Below are positions 8,991 to 17,138 of a stretch of DNA of 41,625 nt, in pieces (the first letter of the stretch is position 1; each line of letters starts with the position of its first letter). The notes beneath the pieces are model-generated. The model was not told the DNA's origin, ran no database searches, and saw only the letters and a program-made list of their open reading frames with translations. Both the position numbers and the translations under genes were made by a program. Source of the DNA: DATDCV01 sp036524155 (lineage in GTDB: Bacteria; Verrucomicrobiota; Verrucomicrobiia; Limisphaerales; UBA8199); the NCBI GenBank assembly GCA_036524155.1, contig DATDCV010000397.1:1-41625 (forward strand). The letters are read 5' to 3'.

Positions 8991-9014
8991 ACTGTCATAT
9001 GACAGTATGACAGT
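8991..9014 (-). promoter_or_regulatory. Likely operator of the GntR regulator: perfect palindrome plus a third half-site
   Basis: ACTGTCATATGACAGT at 8991-9006 is a perfect 16-base palindrome, and ATGACAGT at 9007-9014 repeats one arm directly. There are thus three adjacent half-sites. The block overlaps the predicted -10 element and transcription start of the gntR-type gene, whose start codon is 13 bases away. Position and symmetry fit a repressor site for the regulator encoded next to it. The binding itself is inferred. Confidence 0.75.
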
Positions 9015-9032
9015 TTAGCCAACCGTTGTCAA
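9004..9032 (-). promoter_or_regulatory. Sigma-70-type promoter of the gntR-ABC operon
   Basis: On the minus strand TTGACA (9032-9027) is followed after exactly 17 bases by CATACT (9009-9004). The -35 box is a perfect match and the -10 box matches TATAAT at four of six positions. Transcription would begin near 8997, leaving a leader of about 19 bases without a clear Shine-Dalgarno sequence. The -10 box lies inside the palindromic operator, so bound repressor would block the polymerase. Confidence 0.7.
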
Positions 9033-9061
9033 CAGGTTTTGTTTTCTTTCCGTATCGCTTT

Positions 9062-9153
9062 AGTCTCGGGTCGGAGCGCCGAGTTGTACTCGGCTTGAGC
9101 GAGCCGACGGCCTCCTGTAAGCCGAGTACAACTCGGCGCTCCGACCCAAGACT
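9062..9153. repeat. Long inverted repeat: 35-base arms, each with an inner hairpin
   Basis: The left arm (9062-9096) and right arm (9119-9153) are reverse complements at 34 of 35 positions, separated by a 22-base loop. Each arm also contains its own smaller hairpin, GCCGAG TTGTA CTCGGC, so the element can fold in two ways. It lies between the 3' end of the FMN reductase-like gene and the promoter of the gntR operon. It may act as a terminator or transcription insulator, or be a non-autonomous REP-like element. The rest of the gap (9154-9298) holds nothing I recognise. Confidence 0.85.
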
Positions 9154-9298
9154 GAGGGGGTAATTCTTTCCGGGTCAGTAGATCCTGTTGTGGCCGCCAC
9201 CGGGCCCGACATCCATAACGGTTTCCAACACTATCTGAGGCTCGGAATGTATTGGCGCCCGCAAATCATGGTCGGGAATCGCTTAGCAGTTCCTATCG

Positions 9299-9895
9299 TC
9301 ATCCTGCCCGATGTTTCGCCAGGAAACCCGGCTCCGTTCCGGCCAGGTCGGCCTCTCTCTGGCTCGCCAGTAGAGCACCGTAGACACGGGTGTCACGAAC
9401 GAGCATTTCGAGACGCTGGAGCAGGGAGTCGCTGACGACCCGGCCATCCGCGACATCGATATCTTCCGTGAAAGAAACGCCGTAGGGCAGAGTCCAGGCG
9501 TAACACTGGCGGGCGATAGTGCGGAGTTGGTCGGTGACGGTGAGACCCTTTTCATGGGAGGCGACGATGGTGACAAGCAATTTGCCGGCGAACTCGTGCC
9601 AGAAATGATCAAGAAAGTTCTTCGACGCACCACTGAGGCCGCCGTGGTAGTCGGGCGTGCCGAGGACGATCACCCCGGCGGCATCGACGCGGGCCTGCAG
9701 GCTCGCGTAGCCAGGCAATTCGTGAGCGGTGTCCGGGTTATACAAAGCGAGTGGTTCTTTGAGAAAATCGAGGATATCGACGGAGCAGTTGGCGGCGCGG
9801 AGTTGTTCGGCGACGTGGTGAATGACCACCCGGGTGACGGATTCACGCTGCAGGCTGCCGACGACAGCCAGAACCTTCAATTGTTGCTGCGGCAT
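9299..9895 (-). CDS. NADPH-dependent FMN reductase-family flavoprotein
   Basis: The 198-residue protein has the flavodoxin-like fold of the NADPH-dependent FMN reductase family. Its first strand and phosphate-binding loop are VLAVVGSLQRESVTR. The flavin-contact motif TPDYHGGLSGASKNFLDHF corresponds to the conserved P-x-Y-(N/H)-xxxxxxKNxxD motif, and a later segment (VTIVASHEKGLTVTDQLRTI) fits the third flavin-binding region. It would use NAD(P)H to reduce FMN or small acceptors such as quinones, azo compounds or chromate; the real substrate is unknown. It is preceded at 9896-10071 by non-coding sequence, so it is probably transcribed alone. Confidence 0.88.
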   Translation of the reverse strand: MPQQQLKVLAVVGSLQRESVTRVVIHHVAEQLRAANCSVDILDFLKEPLALYNPDTAHELPGYASLQARVDAAGVIVLGTPDYHGGLSGASKNFLDHFWHEFAGKLLVTIVASHEKGLTVTDQLRTIARQCYAWTLPYGVSFTEDIDVADGRVVSDSLLQRLEMLVRDTRVYGALLASQREADLAGTEPGFLAKHRAG

Positions 9896-10035
9896 AAGGC
9901 AGATTACCCAGCAGCCGACCTGATGTCGAATTTCCGGGGCGCGACGTGAGAGGCGTCACGCATGGGGTTCCCAGCCTCTGCGGCAATCATGCTGCCAACG
10001 CGTCCGGGTGGCACGGTCGCCAACGATCTTTTGTG

Positions 10036-10080
10036 ACCTTGGGCCGAAATGAACACCCTTGATCTTCGTGTTCAGGGTGT
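10036..10080 (-). terminator. Possible weak hairpin at the 3' end of the giant exported protein gene
   Basis: On the minus strand ACACCCT and AGGGTGT can pair across a 14-base loop that begins with the stop codon of the upstream gene; a short T-containing stretch follows. The stem is only 7 base pairs and there is no clear T run, so this is a weak terminator candidate. Confidence 0.25.
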
Positions 10081-13000
10081 CATGCGCTGGAAGCGGATGC
10101 GGCGCACGTAGCCGTAGTTGCTTTCCGTAATGATGAGGTTGCCGAAAGGATCGGTGTTGACGGCACGAACGCGAGACACCTTGGCGGCCGCCGGGTTGGC
10201 GTAGAACCACTGGCCATCGCCCACGCGAAAGTTGTTGGAGTCGTTGCCATTCATCCACCGATGGATGATGCCGGCTGGATCGATATACCAAATGCGGTTG
10301 CCGGGACTGTGCTCACAGGTGAAGAAACCCCCGTTGTGCAAGAACCAAACCGCACGGGGGTAGATCAACCCGGTCTGCACTGCCGGAAAACCCTCCCCAC
10401 CGCCTGACTGCGTGCCGTTGCCAGCAATTGGGGTCAGGACATTGTTCGGGCTTAAGCGATAGATGCGGTTGGCCCCGCGGTCGCTGACGTAGAGGTCACT
10501 TGTGCGCTCGTCACCCACGATGTTGCCCAGCTCTATGAAGTCGCTCCGGACAACGCTGAAGCCGCCGTCCCGCGCCCATTTGTTGATGGTCGTGGCGGTG
10601 CCGCCGGAGCCGAAATAGACCAGCGACTCGTCGCTTTTGACCCAAAGCGCGCGCCCGTCGCCCAGCGCGAAGGGCGCGGTGAACAGCGTGGTCATGGTCC
10701 CCTCGGGGCTGATCCGGCGGAGTTTGGCGTTGTCGGTGTCCAACACGTAGAGGACGTCATTGGTTCCCAGCCAGCCCCCATTGGGATTGTTGAGATGGAG
10801 GTTGGTGGCGTAGGCCGGACCGTCGCCGTTGTTGCCTGCGGTGTGGGTTCCGGCGTAGGTGAACAGCCGACCCTCCGGCGTGACGATGAGCACGGAGGAA
10901 CTCCGCTGATCCACGATCAGCACGTTGCCGCGCGAATCCCCAAAAGCAATATGCGGCCTGGACAGGCAGACATTGGTAGCCCACTCCCCTTCATAGCCGG
11001 GCTGCCACTGGCTGACATCGACATTGGACAGCCCGCGGCCAGCCACCGTTTCGAGAACGCCGTACGAATCGAGCAGGTTGGTGTAGTGTCGGGGCGTGTT
11101 GGTCGAGAGGTCCACGGCGAGCAACTTGCAGAACAAGCTCCCTGATACTTCGCTCAGCCGGGCCTGCCCGATCGAGTTGGTGGTGAAGTGGTTTTCGCGC
11201 GGCTGCCACGGGCCGAGGATGTTCGTGGCCGTGAGAACGCTGACCACTCCGGCCGGGGAAGCGTTCGACCAGGTGATAGTGCCGTCCCGGCTTGCGGAGC
11301 TGATCCCGAAGGCTTCAGAGAAGGGCGAATACGAAACGGGGTCGGTGGGATCAGTACCTGCGAGGTATTCCTGCCAGTTGCTCTGGAAGTCGTGATCCGG
11401 ATCCTCATTAGCCAGGTCGGGCGCCAGGGGGCTGAAACAGTAGCGCTGGCACCAGCCGTCGGGAATGCCGTCGCCGTTGGAGTCGGCCGTCGGTTTGAGC
11501 ACCTCAAATGCCCCCAGGTCAAAGCGGGGGAGCCCGTCGCCATCGCTGTCCAGCGGGCGCGACACGCGGTCAAGGTCATGGGTGACGAAGAGGCCGAGGT
11601 CGTTGGTGACGGCGTAGGTCAGGCGGTTGGTCCCTTCGAAGTAAGTATTGGTGGTAACGTAGACGCCCAGGCTGGCGGGGCCGGCGTCGACGCAAGGGGA
11701 ATTGGCGGCCAGGCGGGTGTTCCGGTTGGCAGCGTCCAGAAAGAGCGGGTTGGTATTGATGATTCCCGGCCCCCAGGTAACCCGGTAGTTGGGATTGGAG
11801 CCGGTGTTGATGCTGTTGGTCCCGCCTTGAATGTCGGAGTAGGAGATGTTCGCGCGGAACGTCGTGAAAGGCGGCCCCGCTGCGCCGGACACATCGATCG
11901 CGTTGCTGCCATTCCAGACGATGCAGTTGATCACCGTAGCACGCCCACTCATGGCCGAGAGGCAATACGGGTAGGTAATCCGGTCCCGGTGGTCAAACAG
12001 CTTGATGGCGGAATTGATACCGTAGAACGTGTTGTTGGCGATTATCGCGTCACACCCGTTTTGGATCGAAATGCCGCCGCTGGGGGAATTGAACATCGCG
12101 TTGTTAAACACGATGGGGCAGCAAGTGTCGCGCAGAACTATGCAGTGATCGCCGTGGCTGGGGTCGCCATAAATAATGTTGTCATGGATAATGGCCGAGC
12201 AACGCGTGGGGTGGATGCGGTCGTCGTAGCAGGGAATGTCGAAAAGATTGTTGCGAACTTCCGGCGAAGGCAACCCGTAGAGAGAGCTTTCGCCATACAT
12301 CTCCACATCGTCGTTGTCGCCGGTCTTGCCCACGAAGTAACAGTTTTCCACCAGCACGTAGGCATAGCGCGTGTTGACGCCCTGGCCAATGTAGCGGAAC
12401 TGGCAGCCGCGGATGTTGGCGGATGCCGGCCCCCGGTGGAACAGGTCGTCGGAGAAAATGCCGATGGCGTCGCCCTCTGGCAACGACCCGTCGGCAGTGT
12501 AGAGATTGCGGAAAATGCAGCCATCAAAATCCAGATGGCAGGCCAGGGCCACCACGGCCTCGAAGTAGGTCCGGGGGCCGACGTTCATCGGGTAGGCGCA
12601 GTTAGTCGCATAGTAGGCGTTCTTGTGGTCGCCCGCGCAATTAGCGTATTCGACGATGCAGTTGCGGAAATGGCTGTCCGCCGCCCGCACGAACATGATG
12701 CGTTCCCAATTCAGATCGCCGGGATAGCGGGTGAACGTAATTGGCTGGTTGGTGGTGCCCTCCGCAAGCAACCGGCCGAGAACCGTGATACTGCAGCCGA
12801 CGCGCGACTGCACCGTCACACCCGGTTCGACAGTCAGGGTCACGTTACTGAGCACGGTGACACTGCTGGTGACGGTGTAGAAGCCGTTTGTGGCATACCA
12901 CGTGGTATCCGCAGCGATGGTGCCGCCGACGGCATTGGTTACGGCCGGAGGTTCGGCCACGCTGTTGAGGAACAGGTCGGCAACCTGAACAAAATCGCCG

Positions 13001-13596
13001 CTGGTCTGGCTCATATTCAGCCCCACGATGGCCAGCACGTGTTCACCAGCAGGCAAGCGGCTGGCCACCACCCCCAGGTCGTTGGTCACGGCGGGATTGG
13101 GAGTCTGGCCGCCGGAACTTTCATGGCCGCCGCCTGCGGCGTTGCTGGCGACAGCGTTGTGTGCAGGCTCGTTCGGCGGGTTGGGCGAGGCGTTGTTCGT
13201 CAGATGCACTCCGTCCAGCCAGGCGATGTAGCCGTCGTCCCAATCGGTCCGCAGGAACAGGTGCAGGTTAGTGTTGAGGCCGTCCGGAACCGTGAATGCC
13301 TGGCGCATGTATAGCGTGGTGTAATTCGTGGCCGCGGTACCTTTCATGTCCCAAAGCACTGTCCCGCACTGGTTCGTCTCCGAGACGGTTGAGCCATACC
13401 CAAAGCCCCCGGGACCACTGAGCCAGGTGCTATTCAGGATGGCTCCCGCTAACTTCCAGTTCGATTGCGGGGTGGTCGTGCCTTTGTGGTACTGCCACTG
13501 GCCGCTATGGTCTACCAGGGATATGATAGCGGACTGGAGTGGGAAAGCGGCCCACAGAAAGCACCACGCAGCCGCAGGAATAGAGAGAAGCCTCAT
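10072..13596 (-). CDS. Giant exported protein: beta-helix, calcium-type linker and NHL-like propeller
   Basis: The product has 1174 residues, counting from the ATG at 13596, which begins a good signal peptide (MRLLSIPAAAWCFLWAAFPL, then QSA). Residues about 25-220 look like a lectin- or jellyroll-type module (FLRTDWDDGYIAWLDGVHLT). Residues about 240-640 are a right-handed parallel beta-helix of the pectate-lyase superfamily kind, with many N/I/V-rich turns such as VRNNLFDI and VINCIVWNGSNAIDVSG. Near residue 702 an Asp-rich linker begins (DSNGDGIPDGW, later LAGTDPTDP), like thrombospondin type 3 or dockerin calcium loops. Residues about 830-1170 resemble NHL repeats (GRGLSNVD, VLYVLDTDNAKLRRI, DLYVSDRGANRIYRL). 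It is likely a surface or secreted carbohydrate-related protein with no catalytic motif that I can name. It is a possible secretion-system cargo. Confidence 0.82.
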   Translation of the reverse strand: MRLLSIPAAAWCFLWAAFPLQSAIISLVDHSGQWQYHKGTTTPQSNWKLAGAILNSTWLSGPGGFGYGSTVSETNQCGTVLWDMKGTAATNYTTLYMRQAFTVPDGLNTNLHLFLRTDWDDGYIAWLDGVHLTNNASPNPPNEPAHNAVASNAAGGGHESSGGQTPNPAVTNDLGVVASRLPAGEHVLAIVGLNMSQTSGDFVQVADLFLNSVAEPPAVTNAVGGTIAADTTWYATNGFYTVTSSVTVLSNVTLTVEPGVTVQSRVGCSITVLGRLLAEGTTNQPITFTRYPGDLNWERIMFVRAADSHFRNCIVEYANCAGDHKNAYYATNCAYPMNVGPRTYFEAVVALACHLDFDGCIFRNLYTADGSLPEGDAIGIFSDDLFHRGPASANIRGCQFRYIGQGVNTRYAYVLVENCYFVGKTGDNDDVEMYGESSLYGLPSPEVRNNLFDIPCYDDRIHPTRCSAIIHDNIIYGDPSHGDHCIVLRDTCCPIVFNNAMFNSPSGGISIQNGCDAIIANNTFYGINSAIKLFDHRDRITYPYCLSAMSGRATVINCIVWNGSNAIDVSGAAGPPFTTFRANISYSDIQGGTNSINTGSNPNYRVTWGPGIINTNPLFLDAANRNTRLAANSPCVDAGPASLGVYVTTNTYFEGTNRLTYAVTNDLGLFVTHDLDRVSRPLDSDGDGLPRFDLGAFEVLKPTADSNGDGIPDGWCQRYCFSPLAPDLANEDPDHDFQSNWQEYLAGTDPTDPVSYSPFSEAFGISSASRDGTITWSNASPAGVVSVLTATNILGPWQPRENHFTTNSIGQARLSEVSGSLFCKLLAVDLSTNTPRHYTNLLDSYGVLETVAGRGLSNVDVSQWQPGYEGEWATNVCLSRPHIAFGDSRGNVLIVDQRSSSVLIVTPEGRLFTYAGTHTAGNNGDGPAYATNLHLNNPNGGWLGTNDVLYVLDTDNAKLRRISPEGTMTTLFTAPFALGDGRALWVKSDESLVYFGSGGTATTINKWARDGGFSVVRSDFIELGNIVGDERTSDLYVSDRGANRIYRLSPNNVLTPIAGNGTQSGGGEGFPAVQTGLIYPRAVWFLHNGGFFTCEHSPGNRIWYIDPAGIIHRWMNGNDSNNFRVGDGQWFYANPAAAKVSRVRAVNTDPFGNLIITESNYGYVRRIRFQRMTP

Positions 13597-13789
13597 AGGA
13601 TTTTGGCCAGAGTGACAATTACGAAAGGTCACTTGACTCATGCCCCACTATGAGCAGGACTGTGAACACAACGCAAGGGGCAAATCCGCGCGGGAGACAG
13701 GAACCGTTTCCCGATTGCGCCTTTTCCCGGCTCACCGTATTGTCTCTGCCATCAAAGGCCCTGTCCCCACCGCTGGTGGGCGATTTCCG

Positions 13790-15358
13790 ATGAAAGCGAT
13801 GAGATCGCGATCCAAAACAAAACCGGCAAAGAAGGCTCGGCCCTCGCGTTCGAAGAGCGGGGTGCGCAAGCGAACCCGGCCGTCCCGTAAGGTTTCAGCC
13901 CGTAAACGAAAGGCGCCCAAAAGGCGGGGCACGGCTCCGCCGCGAACGAAATCAGCGCCTGTTGCGGCCCGGGCCCCCGAGCCACCCATTCTGCGGACAC
14001 CCGTGCCTGCCACTGACAAACCGACCTCCAAACCGGAGGTGCGGATTCCACCCATTCTGCTCGAAGGCGATCGACCGGCTTTGCCACCGCCGGCCGCGCT
14101 GTCCCGATACACTGCCGTGCCTGCTGAACCCGCGCGAGATTTTCCGGAAACGGCAGGCGAGTTGCCTGAGGCCTACACCACCGGCGGGGTGTTTCTGACT
14201 CCGCGTGACCCGCGCTGCTTGTGCGCGCACTGGGACCTGACGGCCGAGCAACTGCGGTTTCACAACGCCCATGCCGCCGGAAATCACCTCGTGCTGCGCG
14301 TCTGCCGGGAGACTCTGGGCGGAGAACGTGTCGCGGAACTTCACGTCCATCCCGAGTCTCGTCATTGGTTTGTTCACGTCGACCAGCCCGGCGCCTTTTA
14401 CGCCGCGGAACTGGGTTACTACACACCCGAGGGCCAGTGGCGAACAGTCGCCATTTCGGAGCGCGTGGCGACGCCGGCGGAACCTCCGTCCGCGCCTGAA
14501 CAGCCGTTGCGCTTTGCCAGATTCGAGCTGGAAACTACCCGGCAACCAGCGGCTGAGTCGCAACCTCGGACCGCGCCGCACCAGACAGCCGTGACCGTCT
14601 TCCGGGGACAGACGATCTCCGCCCCAGAGGCCCCTCAAGGCGCCTTGGCCTGTCTTGCGGTCGGGGAACATGCGGCTACACCTGCGGCCACGCCGTCGGC
14701 CGCCGCACGGTCTGCGGGCACGGCGGGAAGGACTCAGGTGCACTCGGGGCCTGCCCCCGGGGAGTCTGCCCTGGTCTGCCGGCCCATCGCCTCCCACATG
14801 GGCGACAGCACTCGTTCCGTGGAACCGGGCCCGTGGACTGCCGCAGAAGAGCAAGCGCTCCTGGAATTGATCGAACTGACAGCGGCACGGCAGGAATGGC
14901 CGGGTTCGGCCGAAATTTCACAGCTCGTGACCCGCCGGCGTGAGCGCGCGATTTCCTCAGGCGAGGCACCGCAGCCCGGTTTGCCCGAGGTCAGCGTTTC
15001 CAGCCCGCCGGGGCTTTCGCTGAGCGAGTCCTCGAGCCCAACCGGCGGCCAGCTTCCGGCCGCGCGAGGGTTCTGGTTCAACGTCAATGCGGAACTGGTC
15101 ATCTATGGCGCCACCGAACCAGATGCCCAGGTGGTTATCGGCCACAGAACGATCCGGCTCCGGCCGGACGGGACCTTCAGTTATCGTTTTGCTTTGCCCG
15201 ACGGGAATTACTCTTTGCCGATTACGGCGACCGCTCCGTACGGCGAACAGCGCCACGCCGAGTTGGAGTTCTTCCGGGGCACCACTTACGAGGGAGAAGT
15301 AGGGGTTCACCCGCAGGATCCAACCCTGGAACCACCGGTGCCGGCCAACATCTCATGA
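13790..15358 (+). CDS. DUF4912 protein with basic histone-like N-terminal tail
   Basis: The 522-residue protein starts at the ATG at 13790 (a second ATG is at 13799); the longer frame upstream has no protein-like character. Residues about 1-60 are packed with Lys and Arg (SRSKTKPAKKARPSRSKS, then VRKRTRPSRK), resembling a disordered histone-H1-like tail. A DUF4912 domain follows around residues 120-250 (LPEAYTTGGVFLTPRDPRCL, CAHWDLT). The middle is a Pro/Ala-rich linker. The C-terminus (GFWFNVNAELVIYGATEPDA, IRLRPDGTFSYRFALPDG) is the Ig-like second module usual in DUF4912 proteins. The function of DUF4912 is not established. It sits 58 bases upstream of a GH57 glucan enzyme, which hints at a role in storage polysaccharide handling. 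Confidence 0.85.
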   Translation: MKAMRSRSKTKPAKKARPSRSKSGVRKRTRPSRKVSARKRKAPKRRGTAPPRTKSAPVAARAPEPPILRTPVPATDKPTSKPEVRIPPILLEGDRPALPPPAALSRYTAVPAEPARDFPETAGELPEAYTTGGVFLTPRDPRCLCAHWDLTAEQLRFHNAHAAGNHLVLRVCRETLGGERVAELHVHPESRHWFVHVDQPGAFYAAELGYYTPEGQWRTVAISERVATPAEPPSAPEQPLRFARFELETTRQPAAESQPRTAPHQTAVTVFRGQTISAPEAPQGALACLAVGEHAATPAATPSAAARSAGTAGRTQVHSGPAPGESALVCRPIASHMGDSTRSVEPGPWTAAEEQALLELIELTAARQEWPGSAEISQLVTRRRERAISSGEAPQPGLPEVSVSSPPGLSLSESSSPTGGQLPAARGFWFNVNAELVIYGATEPDAQVVIGHRTIRLRPDGTFSYRFALPDGNYSLPITATAPYGEQRHAELEFFRGTTYEGEVGVHPQDPTLEPPVPANIS

Positions 15359-15416
15359 CCCCGGTCGACGTCGCGCCGCCGTGGCGGCCGGGGCTTAGCG
15401 GGATCTTCTAGTACGC

Positions 15417-17057
15417 ATGGCTGGCTACCTTTCGCTGGTGCTGCACGCGCATCTTCCCTTTGTGCGCCATCCGGAGCACGGGACGTTCCTCGAAGAGAGC
15501 TGGCTCTTCGAGGCCATCACAGAATGCTATATCCCGTTGCTGCAAATGCTGAGGCGGTGGCTCGATGAAGGCATCCGTGCGCCCCTTACCGTGACTCTGA
15601 CTCCAACACTCTGCGCCCTGCTCCGCGACCCGCTCCTGCAGCAAAGGTACGCCACACACCTCGAACAAATGCTCGACCTGTCCGAAAAGGAGCTCCTTCG
15701 CACGCTGTGGGAAAAGCCGTTCAACGAGCTGGCGCGATTCTATCATCACCGGCTTGTCGCGACCGCCGACTTCTACCGCGAAAACGGTCGCGACCTCATC
15801 AGCGGGTTCCGCGATTTGCAGAACGCAGGACAGCTTGAAATCATCACCAGCGCGGCGACTCACGCTGTTCTACCTCTGTTGTTGCCGCACACGCCTTCGA
15901 TCCGCGGCCAGATCCTCGTGGCTTGTGACCAGTATCGCGCTGATTTCGGGCGCGCGCCTCGGGGCATTTGGCTCCCGGAATGCGCCTATGACGAGCGCCT
16001 TGAGCCATTCCTCGCCGAAGCCAATCTCCGCTGGTTCATCCTCGACACGGCCGGCGTGCTGCGCGCGCGCCCTAAACCTCGTTACGGCGCTTTCGCGCCG
16101 CTGCTCTCGCACCATGGACTGGCGGTCTTTGGGCGCGACCGCGCCTCGGCCAGACAGGTCTGGAGCCGGAACGAAGGCTACCCCGGCGACCCGCGGTACC
16201 GGGATTTCTATCGTGATATCGGGTTTGATCTGGATTGGGATTACTTGAAGCCGTATCTGGCGACCGCTGGCCGGCGCGCTTTCACCGGGATCAAGTACCA
16301 TGCGATTACGGGTCCAGGTGTTTCCAAACAAGTTTACTCACGACCAGCCGCCCTTCAGGCGGCGGACGGGCACGCCGGCCATTTCCTGGACGGTCTCGTC
16401 CGCCAGGTCGAACGCGCAGCGGCCATCATGCAACACCCGCCGCTCGTCGTGGCGCCGTACGATGCCGAGTTGTTCGGCCATTGGTGGTACGAAGGTCCGG
16501 AATTTCTCGACCTGTTGGTTCGCAAGGCCTTTTATGATCAGAAGGCGTTTGCCTTCATCACGCCCTCGGAGTACTTGAGGCGCCATCCCGACCTGCAGGT
16601 GGCAACCCCTGCCGCTTCGAGCTGGGGCGAAGGCGGGTACTGGGGGATGTGGCTGAATGATGCCAGTGAGTGGATCTATCCACATCTGAAGATCGCGCAG
16701 GATCGGATGACCAGCCTGGCGCGCCGCTTTTCGGAGCAGGACGAACGGGAGGCGAGCGGCATGAGACGAGGGAACAAACGCGTCAGTGCCGGGGCTCCGC
16801 AGCGGGATGACTTGCGCGAGCGGGCCTTGCGGCAGGCAGCTCGGGAGTTGCTGCTGGCGCAGGCCAGTGATTGGCCGTTCATGCTCCGAACCGGGACCAG
16901 CCCGGAGTATGCGAAAGGGCGCATCAAGTCGCACCTTGCCCGTTTCGCCAGCCTATATGATCAACTTACCTCGGGCCAAATCGATGTCGATTGGCTCGGT
17001 GGCGTTGAGAACACGGACAACCTCTTCCAAAATCTCGATTGGCGGTATTGGCGGTGA
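15417..17057 (+). CDS. Glycoside hydrolase family 57, 1,4-alpha-glucan branching-type enzyme
   Basis: This 546-residue enzyme opens with YLSLVLHAHLPFVRHPEHG, the first conserved GH57 region. WLPECAY holds the predicted nucleophile E188, and APYDAELFGHWWYEGPEF holds the predicted acid/base D349. Both motifs match GH57 branching enzymes (the archaeal TK1436 type). A C-terminal helical region with SSWGEGGYWGMWLNDASEWI, as in branching enzymes, completes the fold. The length fits the family at 520-560 residues. It would transfer alpha-1,4-glucan chains into alpha-1,6 branches in cytoplasmic glycogen, or possibly act as an amylase; the motifs favour branching. The DUF4912 gene lies just upstream on the same strand. 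Confidence 0.9.
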   Translation: MAGYLSLVLHAHLPFVRHPEHGTFLEESWLFEAITECYIPLLQMLRRWLDEGIRAPLTVTLTPTLCALLRDPLLQQRYATHLEQMLDLSEKELLRTLWEKPFNELARFYHHRLVATADFYRENGRDLISGFRDLQNAGQLEIITSAATHAVLPLLLPHTPSIRGQILVACDQYRADFGRAPRGIWLPECAYDERLEPFLAEANLRWFILDTAGVLRARPKPRYGAFAPLLSHHGLAVFGRDRASARQVWSRNEGYPGDPRYRDFYRDIGFDLDWDYLKPYLATAGRRAFTGIKYHAITGPGVSKQVYSRPAALQAADGHAGHFLDGLVRQVERAAAIMQHPPLVVAPYDAELFGHWWYEGPEFLDLLVRKAFYDQKAFAFITPSEYLRRHPDLQVATPAASSWGEGGYWGMWLNDASEWIYPHLKIAQDRMTSLARRFSEQDEREASGMRRGNKRVSAGAPQRDDLRERALRQAARELLLAQASDWPFMLRTGTSPEYAKGRIKSHLARFASLYDQLTSGQIDVDWLGGVENTDNLFQNLDWRYWR

Positions 17058-17138
17058 CCCTCATTTTTCAGCTTTATTCAAGCGCGCAAGCTGGTAGCCT
17101 TCACAAAGAACAGTCACTAACCCACTTCTGACCATTGT

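Noticed and set aside
11188..13314. 708-codon plus-strand open frame opposite the giant exported protein
   Set aside because: It is antisense to a clearly protein-like gene, low in complexity of motifs and Val/Ala/Gly/Arg-rich, as expected for a shadow frame in GC-rich DNA.
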